DNA of 64,000 nucleotides from Paraburkholderia guartelaensis (GTDB lineage Bacteria; Pseudomonadota; Gammaproteobacteria; Burkholderiales; Burkholderiaceae). The notes under the pieces are model-generated. The model saw nothing but the letters and a program-made list of their open reading frames with translations. It was not told where the DNA came from and did no database searches. Position numbers and translations under genes: made by a program. Position 1 is the stretch's first letter; each line of letters begins with the position of its first letter. Shown here in pieces: positions 35,604 to 45,008 of the stretch. The stretch is taken from NCBI RefSeq assembly GCF_004353905.1, contig NZ_SMOD01000001.1, positions 124,001-188,000 on the forward strand. The letters are read 5' to 3'.

Positions 35604-36542
35604 ATGAACACTCTTTCGCGCCGTGCTCCGCGCGACCCGGCTGCGGGGCTCCTGCGCCGCTTGCCGCGCGCCCACGCCTTCGAGATCTCGCTGGCCGTGT
35701 TCGCGCTGTTGTATCTGCTGGTGTTTGCGGGTCTGCCGCTGATCTACAACATCGTGCTGTCGTTTCAGCAGGTCGATCTGATGGCGCCCGCCACGCTGTT
35801 GCGGCCGTTCGTCGGGCTCGCGAACTATCGCGATGTGTTCAGCCGCCCTGAGATGCACCAGGTGATCGTGAACACGGTGCTGTTCGTCGGTCTCTCGCTC
35901 GTCTTCCAGGTCGTGATCGGTTTTCTGCTGGCGCTGCTGTTCGCGCAGGATTTTCCATTCGCGAGCCTCATGCGCGGCCTGTTTCTCGCGGGCTGGATCA
36001 TGCCTGGGCTCGTGGTCGGCGTGATCTGGAAGCTGATTTTCGCAGGCGATTATGGCGTGCTCAATCATGTGCTGATGCAAACGCACATCCTGCAGGAGAA
36101 GATCTTCTGGCTTTCCGATCCGCACTGGTCGCTCTATGCGGTGATCGCCGCGAACGTGTGGCTCGGTGTGCCGTTCAACATGCTGCTGCTTTCCGTCGGG
36201 CTCGCGGCCATTCCGGCCGACCTGTACGAAGCGGCCGAACTCGATGGCGCGAATGCGCTGCAACGCTTCGTCGGCATCACGCTGCCGATGATGAAGGCCA
36301 CGCTCGGCGCCGTGATCGCGCTGGGAGCGATTCTGACGATGCAGCAGTTCGACCTGATCGCCGCTCTCACGCAAGGCGGTCCGGCCAACTCTTCGCTGGT
36401 CGCGCAGTACTGGTCGTGGCAGCTTTCCTTGCAGACCTTCGAGGTGTCGGCGGGCTCGGCAGTGGCCACGGTCATGCTGGTGCTCGTGCTGATCGTCGCG
36501 GTGATCTACGTGCGTTCCACGCGCAACGAAAGGATGGTCTGA
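35604..36542 (+). CDS. Sugar ABC importer permease, MalF type
   Basis: 312 residues, six predicted membrane helices. The binding-protein-dependent transport signature (EAA loop) is seen as EAAELDGANALQRFVGITLPMMKATLG, which docks on the ATPase. The N-terminal cytoplasmic segment is short and basic. It follows the binding-protein gene by 86 nt and precedes the MalG-type gene by 1 nt. Confidence 0.93.
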   Translation: MNTLSRRAPRDPAAGLLRRLPRAHAFEISLAVFALLYLLVFAGLPLIYNIVLSFQQVDLMAPATLLRPFVGLANYRDVFSRPEMHQVIVNTVLFVGLSLVFQVVIGFLLALLFAQDFPFASLMRGLFLAGWIMPGLVVGVIWKLIFAGDYGVLNHVLMQTHILQEKIFWLSDPHWSLYAVIAANVWLGVPFNMLLLSVGLAAIPADLYEAAELDGANALQRFVGITLPMMKATLGAVIALGAILTMQQFDLIAALTQGGPANSSLVAQYWSWQLSLQTFEVSAGSAVATVMLVLVLIVAVIYVRSTRNERMV

Positions 36543-36543
36543 G

Positions 36544-37374
36544 ATGAGGCGCTCAACCAGGATGAAGCGCTACGTACTGTTCGTCATCGCGCTGTGCGTC
36601 ACGGCGGTTTATCTGTTCCCGCTGTACTGGATGTACATCACCGCATTCAAGAGCGCGAGCGAGATGTTCCGGTATCCGCCTACGTTCTGGCCGCAGCATC
36701 TCCAATCGCACCTGTGGCAGGTGTTCAGCAGCAGCGGCATGGGCAACTTCCTGTGGAACTCGTTCGTGACCGCATGCGGCACAGTGGCGGTGACCGTGTT
36801 CGTCGGTACCGGCGCCGCTTACGCGCTCGCGTTCGTGCAGAACCGTTGGACCAGTGTCGCGATCTTCGCGGTGCTCGTGCTGCAGGCGCTGCCGTCGAGC
36901 CTCATGGTCACGCCGATCTTCACGGCGTTCAAGATGCTGGGGTTGCTCGACACGCCGCGCCTCGCCGTGGTGCTCGCGCAGATCACCAAGACGCTGCCGT
37001 TCTATATCGTGCTGTGCCGCCCAAGCTTCGTGCAGGTGCCGCGCGAACTGCGCGACGCGGCGCTCGTGGACGGCGCAACGCCGGCGCGCGCGTTCTTCGG
37101 CGTGATCTTGCCGCTCGCGGTGAACGGCATTCTCGTCTCGGCGATCCTCGTCTTCCTGCAATCGTTCGGCGAGTACGTCTACGCCCGCTCGCTGATTCTC
37201 GACGATCAGTATCAGACCGCCACGGTGGGCCTCTCGGCATTCGTCGGCGCGACCAAGGTCGACTGGATCGGCATCATGACCTACTCGGCCATTTTCGTTA
37301 CGCCCATCCTCGTGGCGTTCATGCTGCTGCAACGCAAGATCGTCGCCGGACTGACGGCCGGCGCGCTCAAGTAA
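36544..37374 (+). CDS. Sugar ABC importer permease, MalG type
   Basis: 276 residues with six membrane helices. The EAA loop reads RDAALVDGATPARAFFGVILPLAVNG. The YLFPLYWMYITAFKS segment after helix 1 is typical of MalG-type partners. ATG at 36544; an internal Met at 36562 (MKRYVLFVIAL) is an alternative start. It forms the heterodimeric channel with the preceding MalF-type protein. Confidence 0.93.
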   Translation: MRRSTRMKRYVLFVIALCVTAVYLFPLYWMYITAFKSASEMFRYPPTFWPQHLQSHLWQVFSSSGMGNFLWNSFVTACGTVAVTVFVGTGAAYALAFVQNRWTSVAIFAVLVLQALPSSLMVTPIFTAFKMLGLLDTPRLAVVLAQITKTLPFYIVLCRPSFVQVPRELRDAALVDGATPARAFFGVILPLAVNGILVSAILVFLQSFGEYVYARSLILDDQYQTATVGLSAFVGATKVDWIGIMTYSAIFVTPILVAFMLLQRKIVAGLTAGALK

Positions 37375-37392
37375 CGCATACGGAGAATCGTT

Positions 37393-38472
37393 GTGGATCG
37401 CATACAGATCGAGCGCCTGAGCAAGAGCTACGGAGCCGTGCAGGTTTTGAAGGACATCGATATCAGCGTGCCCGAAGGGTGTTTCGTCGCGCTGGTCGGG
37501 CCGTCGGGATGCGGCAAGTCCACCTTGCTGCGGACCATTGCCGGGCTCGAACCGATCACGGGCGGCACGCTGCGCATCGACGGCCAGGTCGTCAACGACG
37601 TGCCGCCGCGCAAGCGCGACGTGGCGATGGTGTTCCAGAGCTACGCGCTCTATCCGCACATGAACATCGAAAAGAACATGTCGTACTCGCTGCGGCTGCG
37701 TCGCGCTGCGCCGAAGGTCATTCGCGAAAGCATCGATGGCGTGGCGCGCACGCTGGGCCTCGATCATCTGCTCGAACGCATGCCACGCCAGCTTTCGGGC
37801 GGTCAGCGGCAGCGCGTGGCGATGGGGCGTGCAATCGTACGCAATCCGAAGGTATTTCTGTTCGACGAACCGCTCTCGAATCTCGATGCCGCCCTGCGCG
37901 TGCATATGCGCACGGAAATCCGCAAGCTGCATCAGCGACTTGCCGCGACTTCGGTGTACGTCACGCACGATCAGATCGAGGCGATGACGATGGCTGACCA
38001 CGTGGTTGTGATGCGTGCCGGCGAGGTCGAGCAGCAGGGCGCGCCGCTCACGCTGTATCACCGGCCTGCCAATCGCTTTGTCGCGGGCTTCATCGGCTCG
38101 CCGTCGATGAACTTCATCGAGGCCGTAATTGGACCAGACGGGCGCAGCGCGCGCTTCGGCGGCATGCAGGGCGGGGCCGCGCAGACGCTCGACCTGGGCC
38201 GTACGCTGCCAGCGGGCTCCGAGGTCTGGATCGGCCTGCGTCCCGAGCATCTGCAGTTGCACCGCGAAGCGCGTGGGTTGCGTGGCGTGATCGACACCGT
38301 GGAGACCACCGGCTCCATGAACTTCATCGCGGTGAAACTCGACGCTGTTGCAGCGCCCGTGATGATCGCGCAAGCGGGCGTGTGCGGTATCGGCAGTGGC
38401 GAGGCGATCGGACTCGGCATTGCGAGCGAGCACATTCACGTATTCGACAGGAAGACCGAGCGGGCGCTATAG
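37393..38472 (+). CDS. Sugar ABC importer ATP-binding protein, MalK/UgpC type
   Basis: 359 residues, GTG start with CGGAGAA upstream (37381-37387). Nucleotide-binding domain: Walker A GPSGCGKST (~residues 36-44), Q-loop MVFQSYALYPHM, signature LSGGQRQRVAMGRAI, Walker B VFLFDEPLSNLDA, H-loop VYVTHDQIEAMTMAD. The C-terminal ~130 residues form the OB-fold regulatory domain of MalK/UgpC (VWIGLRPEHLQLH and NFIAVKL). It drives the two permeases. Other CUT1 ATPases can be shared between importers, but here it has a dedicated gene. Confidence 0.95.
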   Translation: MDRIQIERLSKSYGAVQVLKDIDISVPEGCFVALVGPSGCGKSTLLRTIAGLEPITGGTLRIDGQVVNDVPPRKRDVAMVFQSYALYPHMNIEKNMSYSLRLRRAAPKVIRESIDGVARTLGLDHLLERMPRQLSGGQRQRVAMGRAIVRNPKVFLFDEPLSNLDAALRVHMRTEIRKLHQRLAATSVYVTHDQIEAMTMADHVVVMRAGEVEQQGAPLTLYHRPANRFVAGFIGSPSMNFIEAVIGPDGRSARFGGMQGGAAQTLDLGRTLPAGSEVWIGLRPEHLQLHREARGLRGVIDTVETTGSMNFIAVKLDAVAAPVMIAQAGVCGIGSGEAIGLGIASEHIHVFDRKTERAL

Positions 38473-38526
38473 ACACACCGCAGGTGCTTACGGATTTGCT
38501 GTTCAATAAGCTATGAGTAGATCTAA

Positions 38527-40857
38527 ATGAAAATCAGCGATGGCAACTGGTTGATCCGGGACGGCCTGAACGTCTCGTACTCGGCGTCGCCGCACAGCGT
38601 GGAGATCGTCGGCGACGAACTGCTCGTGCATGTGGCGCCCCGCGACGTATCGAACCGCGAACGGCAACTCGACACGGGCCTCTTCACGTGGCGCTTCTTT
38701 TCACCGCAAAGCGGCGTGATCGGCGTGCGCGTCGAGCATTTTGCGGGGACGCTCGATCGCGGCCCGCATTTCACGCTCCAGCGCACGAACACGGAAGTGG
38801 TCACGCACAACACTGAGACGGAGGCGAGCCTCACCAGCGGCTCGCTGACCGTGCGCATCGTCAAGTCGGGTGACTGGTCGGTGGGTTTCCTGCGCGACGG
38901 CGAATGCATCACGGGCAGCGGCTTTCGCGCTAGCGGCCAGGTCCACGACGCCAATCAGCAGGGCGCCGCGTTCATGTTCGAGCGGCTCGATCTGGGCGTT
39001 GGCGAGAACGTCTATGGACTCGGCGAGCGCTTTACCGCATTCGTGAAGAACGGGCAGGTGGTCGAAAGCTGGAACCGCGACGGCGGCACGGGCACCGAGC
39101 AGGCGTACAAGAACGTACCGTTCTATCTGACCAACCGCGGCTACGGCGTGCTGGTGAATCATCCGGAAAACGTTTCGTTCGAGGTGGCCAGCGAGAAGGT
39201 GGCGAAGGTGCAGTTCAGCGTGGCGGGCGAGCGGCTCGAATACTACGTGATCGACGGCCCCACGCCCAAAGCTGTGCTGGAGCGCTTCACGCAGCTCACC
39301 GGGCGGCCGGCGCTGCCGCCCGCGTGGTCGTTCGGCCTGTGGCTCACCACGTCGTTCACCACGAATTACGACGAAGCCACGGTGAATCACTTCATCGAAG
39401 GCATGGCTGAGCGCGGCATCCCGCTGCATGTGTTTCACTTCGACTGCTTCTGGATGAAGGCTTTCCACTGGTGCGACTTCGAGTGGAACCGCGAGACCTT
39501 TCCTGATCCGCAGGGCATGCTCGCGCGGCTCAAGGCGCGCGGGCTGAAGATCTGCGTGTGGATCAACCCGTATATCGCGCAACCCTCGCCACTCTTCGCC
39601 GAGGGCATGGCGAAAGGCTACCTCCTGCGCAAGCCCAACGGCGACGTGTGGCAGTGGGACCGCTGGCAGCCCGGCCAGGGCATCGTCGACTTCACGAATC
39701 CCGCTGCGGCGCAGTGGTATGCGGGACATTTGCGGCGTCTGCTGGAAATGGGCGTGGACTGCTTCAAGACGGATTTCGGCGAGCGCATTCCCACCGACGT
39801 GGTCTATCACGACGGCTCCGATCCGCAAAAGATGCACAACTACTACAGCTACCTCTACAACAAGGTGGTGTTCGACGTGCTGCGCGACGTGCGCGGCGAG
39901 GGCGAGGCGGTGGTGTTCGCGCGCTCCGGCACGGTGGGTAGCCAGCAGTTGCCCGTGCATTGGGGCGGCGACTGCAGCGCGACTTACGAATCGATGGCCG
40001 AGACGTTGCGCGGCGGTCTCTCGCTGGGCTTGAGCGGCTTCGGCTTCTGGAGCCACGACATCGGCGGATTCGAGCACACCGCGCCCGCCGACGTCTACAA
40101 GCGCTGGTGCGCGTTCGGGTTGCTGTCGAGCCACAGCCGCCTGCACGGCAGCAAGTCGTATCGCGTTCCATGGCTGTTCGACGACGAAGCCGTGGACGTG
40201 GTGCGCCATTTCACCGAATGGAAGTCGCGCCTCATGCCGTACCTGTTCGACGCCGCACAGCAGGCGGTCGATCACGGTACGCCGATGCTGCGCGCGATGC
40301 TGCTGGAGTTTCCCGGCGACCCGGCCTGCGAGCATCTGGACCGCCAGTATCTGCTCGGCGATTCGCTGCTGGTGGCGCCGGTATGCAACGCCGCGGGCGA
40401 CGTGGACTTCTGGCTGCCGGCGGGGCGCTGGACGCATCTGTTCACGGGCCGGCAGGCCGAGGGCGGCCGGTGGGTGCGCGAGCGGCACGGGTTTCTGAGT
40501 CTGCCGGTCTACGTGCGGCCGAATACGCTGCTCGCGATCGGGACCGAGGACCGGCGCCCCGACTACGACTACGCGTTGCACAGCGAATTGCATCTGTTCG
40601 AACTGGCCGATGGCGCGAGCGCGGCCGCGACGCTGCGCGACCCGCGCGGCGAGCGTGTGACGCACGTGAGCGTGACCCGCCGCGGCGATACGCTGAACGT
40701 GAGCTACGAGGGCGTGAAGGGAACGTTGCCGCTGACGCTGCGGAAATGGCCCGAACTGCGCGATGCCGGCGGGCTGAAGTCGCAAGCCGGTGAGTTGGGC
40801 GTGCAGGTGCAGTTGCCGGCGGGTGACGGAGAGGTCGTGTTGCGCATTCAGGCTTAA
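38527..40857 (+). CDS. yicI: Alpha-xylosidase, glycoside hydrolase family 31 (YicI-like)
   Basis: 776 residues, close in length and sequence to E. coli YicI, and with the same catalytic numbering: nucleophile Asp416 in KTDFGERIP and acid/base Asp482 in [10 protein letters not shown]. The N-terminus [15 protein letters not shown] and [26 protein letters not shown] match the beta-sandwich domain of the family. No signal peptide, so it acts in the cytoplasm on imported alpha-xylosides, releasing xylose from the non-reducing end. It is the last gene of the LacI-ABC operon, 54 nt after the ATPase gene. A general alpha-glucosidase is a less likely alternative. Confidence 0.95.
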   Translation: MKISDGNWLIRDGLNVSYSASPHSVEIVGDELLVHVAPRDVSNRERQLDTGLFTWRFFSPQSGVIGVRVEHFAGTLDRGPHFTLQRTNTEVVTHNTETEASLTSGSLTVRIVKSGDWSVGFLRDGECITGSGFRASGQVHDANQQGAAFMFERLDLGVGENVYGLGERFTAFVKNGQVVESWNRDGGTGTEQAYKNVPFYLTNRGYGVLVNHPENVSFEVASEKVAKVQFSVAGERLEYYVIDGPTPKAVLERFTQLTGRPALPPAWSFGLWLTTSFTTNYDEATVNHFIEGMAERGIPLHVFHFDCFWMKAFHWCDFEWNRETFPDPQGMLARLKARGLKICVWINPYIAQPSPLFAEGMAKGYLLRKPNGDVWQWDRWQPGQGIVDFTNPAAAQWYAGHLRRLLEMGVDCFKTDFGERIPTDVVYHDGSDPQKMHNYYSYLYNKVVFDVLRDVRGEGEAVVFARSGTVGSQQLPVHWGGDCSATYESMAETLRGGLSLGLSGFGFWSHDIGGFEHTAPADVYKRWCAFGLLSSHSRLHGSKSYRVPWLFDDEAVDVVRHFTEWKSRLMPYLFDAAQQAVDHGTPMLRAMLLEFPGDPACEHLDRQYLLGDSLLVAPVCNAAGDVDFWLPAGRWTHLFTGRQAEGGRWVRERHGFLSLPVYVRPNTLLAIGTEDRRPDYDYALHSELHLFELADGASAAATLRDPRGERVTHVSVTRRGDTLNVSYEGVKGTLPLTLRKWPELRDAGGLKSQAGELGVQVQLPAGDGEVVLRIQA

Positions 40858-40882
40858 CGAGGCGCAACGCGAGCCGTTGCGG

Positions 40883-40904
40883 ACGCCAGAAATACGCCAG
40901 AAAT
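40883..40904 (+). repeat. Tandem 11-bp duplication
   Basis: ACGCCAGAAAT occurs twice without a gap, just after the alpha-xylosidase stop and before the strong hairpin. Probably a replication-slippage product. Confidence 0.6.
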
Positions 40905-40908
40905 GCGA

Positions 40909-40946
40909 CTGGCCCGCCATCGCAAGACACTGCGATGGCGGGCCAG
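40909..40946. terminator. Long perfect hairpin between convergent genes, probable bidirectional terminator
   Basis: CTGGCCCGCCATCGCA (40909-40924) pairs perfectly with TGCGATGGCGGGCCAG (40931-40946), 6-nt loop. It separates the alpha-xylosidase gene from the opposing DUF4148 gene. T-runs are poor on both strands, so efficiency would rest on the very stable stem. Confidence 0.65.
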
Positions 40947-40986
40947 AAGGCAACAACTACAAAGCGCGGCTATTCAGCCGGGCAGC

Positions 40987-41253
40987 TTATTGCGCTGCCT
41001 GACCGGCTTGCGACGAACCGTTGTTCACGCCGCCCACTGCGCTGTTTTGCGCAGCGACGCGAGCTTCGGCGGCCTGGACGTTCGCCGGATATTCATTGGG
41101 GTTCGAACGTGCCGGATTGAAGCCGGCCTTTTCGACCTGAACCATGTCTGCACGGACTTGCGCGCGGGTCACGGGCTGGTTCGACTGGGCGAACACGGCA
41201 ACGGGAGCGGCGAGGGCGGCAGCGATAACGACAGCTTGGACGAGCGATTTCAT
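40987..41253 (-). CDS. Small secreted DUF4148 protein
   Basis: 88 residues with a Sec signal peptide (MKSLVQAVVIAAALAAPVAVFAQ) and a short polar mature part containing the DUF4148 pattern: VTRAQVRADMVQVEKAGFNPARSNPNEYPANVQAAEARVAAQ. These proteins are abundant in Burkholderiaceae, often in many paralogues; function unknown. Likely periplasmic. The Shine-Dalgarno sequence is visible as GGAGGTT before the start (minus strand). Monocistronic. Confidence 0.92.
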   Translation of the reverse strand: MKSLVQAVVIAAALAAPVAVFAQSNQPVTRAQVRADMVQVEKAGFNPARSNPNEYPANVQAAEARVAAQNSAVGGVNNGSSQAGQAAQ

Positions 41254-41444
41254 GACTAACCTCCAGATTTACTTTCTTCTTGAACTGCCTACAGGGTTGT
41301 AAGCAGCAGTGAAGTCAGTGTAGGAGGGTCGGGAACTAGGGTAAATACCTAATAGCCGAATTCACTGTTTCCGCCAGGAGAACAATCCGGGCACGACCGC
41401 AGCGCAAGCCGGCGATTTCGCGAACGCGGCGGGTGCGAGTGGGG

Positions 41445-42521
41445 TCAGACCATGCTGGGCGCGACGCCGACCGTATCGACGAACTCGGTCTTGCCCATGC
41501 CGCGCGACTTGGCCCGATACATGGCGCTGTCCACGGCGCGCATCAAGGTACGCGCATCGAGCGAGCGGCTGCCGCTGCCTTCCGTGAGCAGGCATACACC
41601 GATGCTGCACGACACGGTAACCGGGTAGCCGCCCACGGTGCGCATGTTGGCGAGAATCGCGTGGATGCTGTTGGCGACGGTAAGCGCGTCGTTCTTGTCG
41701 TAGACGTGACGCGCGAGCACGACGAATTCGTCGCCGCCCAGGCGTGCAAGGGTGTCGCCGCGCCGCATGCGCCGCACCAGCGCCGCGGCGAAGCTGCGCA
41801 GCAGTTCGTCGCCCACCGCGTGCCCGAAGGAATCGTTCACTTCCTTGAAGCCGTCGAGATCGACGAGCAGCATGGCGGTGCGATCGACTTCGGCGGTGCG
41901 CGTAAAGAGCGTGCGCCCAATGGCTTGTTCGAGCCGCACGCGGTTGTAGAGCCCGGTGAGCGGATCGGTCGAGGCCTGGCGTTCCAGCCGGTGGACGAGC
42001 ACCGCCAGATAGATGGACGTCGCAACGATGCTGAGCGCAATGCCAAGCGCGGCCGTGATATTGGCGCCCCACCACGCTTGCCAATGCATCAGGCCCATGA
42101 TGCCGACGAGCGCCACGAAGCAGGAAAGGCCCAGCATGCGCTGGCCATAGCGGCAGCCCGCGCCGACCAGAAACCAGAAGGCCACCCACAGGAGCGGCAG
42201 CGCGGCCGTTCCGCCTACGGCCAGCGCGCCGGTGACGATGGCCTGATCGGCGATCGTGGCGAGCGTGAGGCGCACGAGAGAGCGCGCTGGCGCGACGGTG
42301 ACTGCCACATACGATATGACGCCGAACGCCACATAAGCGGTGACCGCCAGAAGCGTTGCGTAGACGTGGGTCGAGCGATAGATCGAGCAGGCAACGAGGT
42401 AGGCGAGAAGAACGACGGAACCGAGCGTGATGCGCAGTACGGCCTGCTCCTTCTCTGGGTCCTTCGGAAATGCACGAAACAACGCTTTCCCGGGCCAGGA
42501 ATGTGTTTCCGTCTCGCCCAT
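41445..42521 (-). CDS. Membrane-bound diguanylate cyclase (GGDEF)
   Basis: 358 residues from MGETETHSWPGKALFRAF, with GGGGGG at the ribosome-binding position. Residues ~35-185 hold five or six hydrophobic helices forming a membrane sensor module. The GGDEF domain fills ~195-345 with DPLTGLYNRVRLEQAI, MLLVDLDGFKEVNDSFGHAVGDELL and an intact RLGGDEFVVLARH; RRGD five residues upstream forms an inhibitory I-site. It should therefore make c-di-GMP and be product-inhibited. No phosphodiesterase domain. Signal unknown; it stands alone and is divergent from the beta-lactamase-like gene. Confidence 0.93.
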   Translation of the reverse strand: MGETETHSWPGKALFRAFPKDPEKEQAVLRITLGSVVLLAYLVACSIYRSTHVYATLLAVTAYVAFGVISYVAVTVAPARSLVRLTLATIADQAIVTGALAVGGTAALPLLWVAFWFLVGAGCRYGQRMLGLSCFVALVGIMGLMHWQAWWGANITAALGIALSIVATSIYLAVLVHRLERQASTDPLTGLYNRVRLEQAIGRTLFTRTAEVDRTAMLLVDLDGFKEVNDSFGHAVGDELLRSFAAALVRRMRRGDTLARLGGDEFVVLARHVYDKNDALTVANSIHAILANMRTVGGYPVTVSCSIGVCLLTEGSGSRSLDARTLMRAVDSAMYRAKSRGMGKTEFVDTVGVAPSMV

Positions 42522-42733
42522 GGCAGCCCCCCGCTGTAATTCTGTATTTTGTCGCCCGGTAGTGTACCCCACACATACTGCGTGTCGAGGCGCTAAAAAA
42601 ACGAAATTTCGACGCGCATGGCACCGATACGCAATGCAATGCGACTTCGCGCCGAATGACCGATACTGTGACGCGCATCGCGTGCAATCCATCGGTTCCG
42701 AATACGCTCGGTCAATCCATTCAAGGAGGCGTC

Positions 42734-43987
42734 ATGGGTAGGGAAGGTCTGGAAAAGCAAGGCATGTCGTGTGAGCGGCTCGCGCGGATCGAACGTTTTC
42801 TCGACGAGAACTACGTTGCGACCGGAACGCTCGCCGGCGCCGTCACTCAGGTGTGGCGGCGTGGCGAACTCGCGCTGAATTCGGTGCTGGGTCTCGCCGA
42901 CCGCGAACGGCGCACGCCGATGGCCGAGGACTCGATCTTCCGCATCTACTCGATGACCAAACCCGTTACGTCGGTGGCGATCATGATGCTGGTCGAAGAG
43001 TGCAAGATCGCGCTCGACGACCCCGTCAGCAAGTACATCCCGGCATGGGAAAAGCTTGGCGTGTACGCGGGCGGCTTCATGGAGAGCTTCCAGACGCGCG
43101 CGAGCGCGCGCCCGATGCGCGTGGTCGACCTGTTGCGGCATACCTCCGGCCTGACCTACGGGTTTCAGCAGAACACCAATGTCGATGCGGCCTATCGCAA
43201 GCTGAAGGTGGGCGAGCTCGCGACCGCGGGCACGCTCGACGAAATGATCGAGAAGCTGGCCACGCTGCCGCTGGAATTTCCGCCCGGCGATGCATGGAAC
43301 TATTCGGTTTCCACGGACGTGCTCGGCTATCTCGTCGGCAAGGTCAGCGGTATGGCCTTCGAGGACTTTCTGAAAACGCGGATCTTCGAGCCACTCGGCA
43401 TGGTCGACACGGCCTTTTACGTGCCGCCGGAGAAGGTGTCCCGCTTCTGCGCCTGCTATGCGATCGGCGCGCTCGGTTCGAAGGTCGTTTCCGAAAAAGG
43501 TCCGGAGCTGCAGGACGATCCTCAAACGAGCCCTTATCGCGAGCCGCCCTCGTTCGTTTCGGGCGGCGGCGGCCTCGTTTCCACGGCGGCCGACTACATG
43601 CGGTTCGCGCGCATGCTGCTGCAGGGCGGCGAGCTGGACGGCGTGCGGCTGCTGGGGCCGAAGACCATCGAGCTGATGACCGCCAACCATCTGCCGGGCG
43701 GTGTCGACTTGCCGCGCCTCTCGCGCTCGATGTTCACGGAAGCGGCTTATGAAGGCGTGGGCTTCGGGCTCGGCTTCGCCACGACGATTGCGCCCGCATC
43801 CACGCTGATTCCGGGCAGCGCGGGCGACTTCTTCTGGGGCGGCGCGGCCAGCACCTTCTTCTGGGTCGATCCGCGCGAGGACATGATCGTGCTGTTTCTC
43901 ACCCAGCTTCTGCCTTCGACCGCGTACCCGATTCGCCGGCAGTTGCGCACGCTCGTTTACAGCGCGATTACGGAGTGCGAACGCTGA
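42734..43987 (+). CDS. Serine hydrolase, class C beta-lactamase / family VIII esterase type
   Basis: 417 residues from MGREGLEKQGMSCERLARIERFLDENYV; AAGGAGG (42724-42730) decides this start over an upstream in-frame one. The SxxK motif is SMTK in FRIYSMTKPVTS, and the YxN-like motif is YSV in WNYSVSTDVLGYLVG. Late HGG-like motif region: FFWGGAASTFFWVDP. No signal peptide is visible, so a cytoplasmic EstB-like esterase or transesterase is more likely than a periplasmic beta-lactamase. Family members hydrolyse short esters; the natural substrate is unknown. Confidence 0.9.
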   Translation: MGREGLEKQGMSCERLARIERFLDENYVATGTLAGAVTQVWRRGELALNSVLGLADRERRTPMAEDSIFRIYSMTKPVTSVAIMMLVEECKIALDDPVSKYIPAWEKLGVYAGGFMESFQTRASARPMRVVDLLRHTSGLTYGFQQNTNVDAAYRKLKVGELATAGTLDEMIEKLATLPLEFPPGDAWNYSVSTDVLGYLVGKVSGMAFEDFLKTRIFEPLGMVDTAFYVPPEKVSRFCACYAIGALGSKVVSEKGPELQDDPQTSPYREPPSFVSGGGGLVSTAADYMRFARMLLQGGELDGVRLLGPKTIELMTANHLPGGVDLPRLSRSMFTEAAYEGVGFGLGFATTIAPASTLIPGSAGDFFWGGAASTFFWVDPREDMIVLFLTQLLPSTAYPIRRQLRTLVYSAITECER

Positions 43988-44025
43988 GGATCGCGTCTCG
44001 CGGCTGCGAACGGCAGTGAAATCGT

Positions 44026-44060
44026 AAGAGGCTGGCTGGCCGGATTGCTGGCGGCCTCTT
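44026..44060 (+). terminator. Possible terminator hairpin
   Basis: AAGAGGC (44026-44032) can pair with GCCTCTT (44054-44060), extendable by two pairs, after the serine hydrolase gene. The loop is long and the downstream T content weak. Confidence 0.3.
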
Positions 44061-44188
44061 CAACTTCCCATCACCTCAATACCTTCCCGGTAACTGGAAG
44101 ATAGATTCCTGATATCGACGGATTCTCTCGTGATTCGTGAGTGAGTAGCATCAGCTTCGGTGCAACTCAATCTCTAAGAGAGAACGTC

Positions 44189-44977
44189 ATGACCCGTCTG
44201 AATCTGGCTTCGATTCGCAAAGACGCCTTTGCGATGCCTGTCCACAACCCCGCGTATCCCCGGCCGCCGTACCGTTTCATCAACCGGGAATATTTCATCA
44301 TTACGTACGAGACCGATTTCGATGCGCTGCAAGCCATCGTGCCGGAGCCGCTTCGAGCAGAAAACAATCTTGTGCACTACGAATTTATTCGTATGCCGGA
44401 TTCGTCGGGCTTCGGTGACTACACGGAAACCGGTCAGGTCATCACGGTGCGCGATCAGCAAGGGCGCCTCGGCAACTACACGCATTCGATGTACCTCGAC
44501 GACGAAGGCCCCATCGCCGGCGGCCGGGAAATCTGGGGCTTTCCGAAGAAGCTGGCGCGACCGACCTTGAGCATCGATGGCAACGACACGCTGCTTGGCA
44601 CGCTCGACTATGGCACCCAACGCGTCGCAACCGGCACGATGGGCTACAAGCACGTGCCGCTCGATATCGAGGCCGAACGCAAGAAGCTCGCTGACACGCC
44701 CAATTATCTGCTGAAGGTCATCCCGCATGTCGACGGTTCGCCGCGCGTATGCGAACTCGTGCGTTTCTATCTGCGCGACGTGAGCGTGCTCGGTGCATGG
44801 ACTGGTCCGGCGGCGCTCGAATTGCATCCGCATGCGTTGGCGCCCGTGGCCGATTTGCCGGTGAAGCGAGTCGTGAGCGCGCGGCATGTGGTTGCCAATC
44901 TCACGCTCGATATCGGCGAGGTTGCGCTCGACTATCTGGCTCAAACCGAAACTGTGAAGCTCGCGGTCAACGAATAA
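44189..44977 (+). CDS. adc: Acetoacetate decarboxylase
   Basis: 262 residues from [32 protein letters not shown] precedes the ATG, an upstream in-frame start lacks support. Converts acetoacetate to acetone and CO2 through a Schiff base. The catalytic lysine pair is seen as WGFPKK (Lys120/121), with the family blocks [36 protein letters not shown] and [18 protein letters not shown]. Length fits the ADC family. First gene of a unit with a patatin-like lipase 31 nt downstream, a pairing seen in polyhydroxybutyrate/ketone-body gene neighbourhoods of beta-proteobacteria. ADC-like proteins can act on other beta-keto acids. Confidence 0.92.
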   Translation: MTRLNLASIRKDAFAMPVHNPAYPRPPYRFINREYFIITYETDFDALQAIVPEPLRAENNLVHYEFIRMPDSSGFGDYTETGQVITVRDQQGRLGNYTHSMYLDDEGPIAGGREIWGFPKKLARPTLSIDGNDTLLGTLDYGTQRVATGTMGYKHVPLDIEAERKKLADTPNYLLKVIPHVDGSPRVCELVRFYLRDVSVLGAWTGPAALELHPHALAPVADLPVKRVVSARHVVANLTLDIGEVALDYLAQTETVKLAVNE

Positions 44978-45008
44978 GGCTGCGCGGATCTACGCGAAGG
45001 AAAGCAAC

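Noticed and set aside
36553..38439. 628-codon open frame opposite the ABC permease and ATPase genes
   Set aside because: Lies wholly opposite two well-supported genes; His/Arg-rich low-information sequence, no ribosome binding site.
38701..40956. 751-codon open frame opposite the alpha-xylosidase gene
   Set aside because: The sense gene has catalytic residues at family positions; the antisense frame is a GC shadow that also runs through the terminator hairpin.
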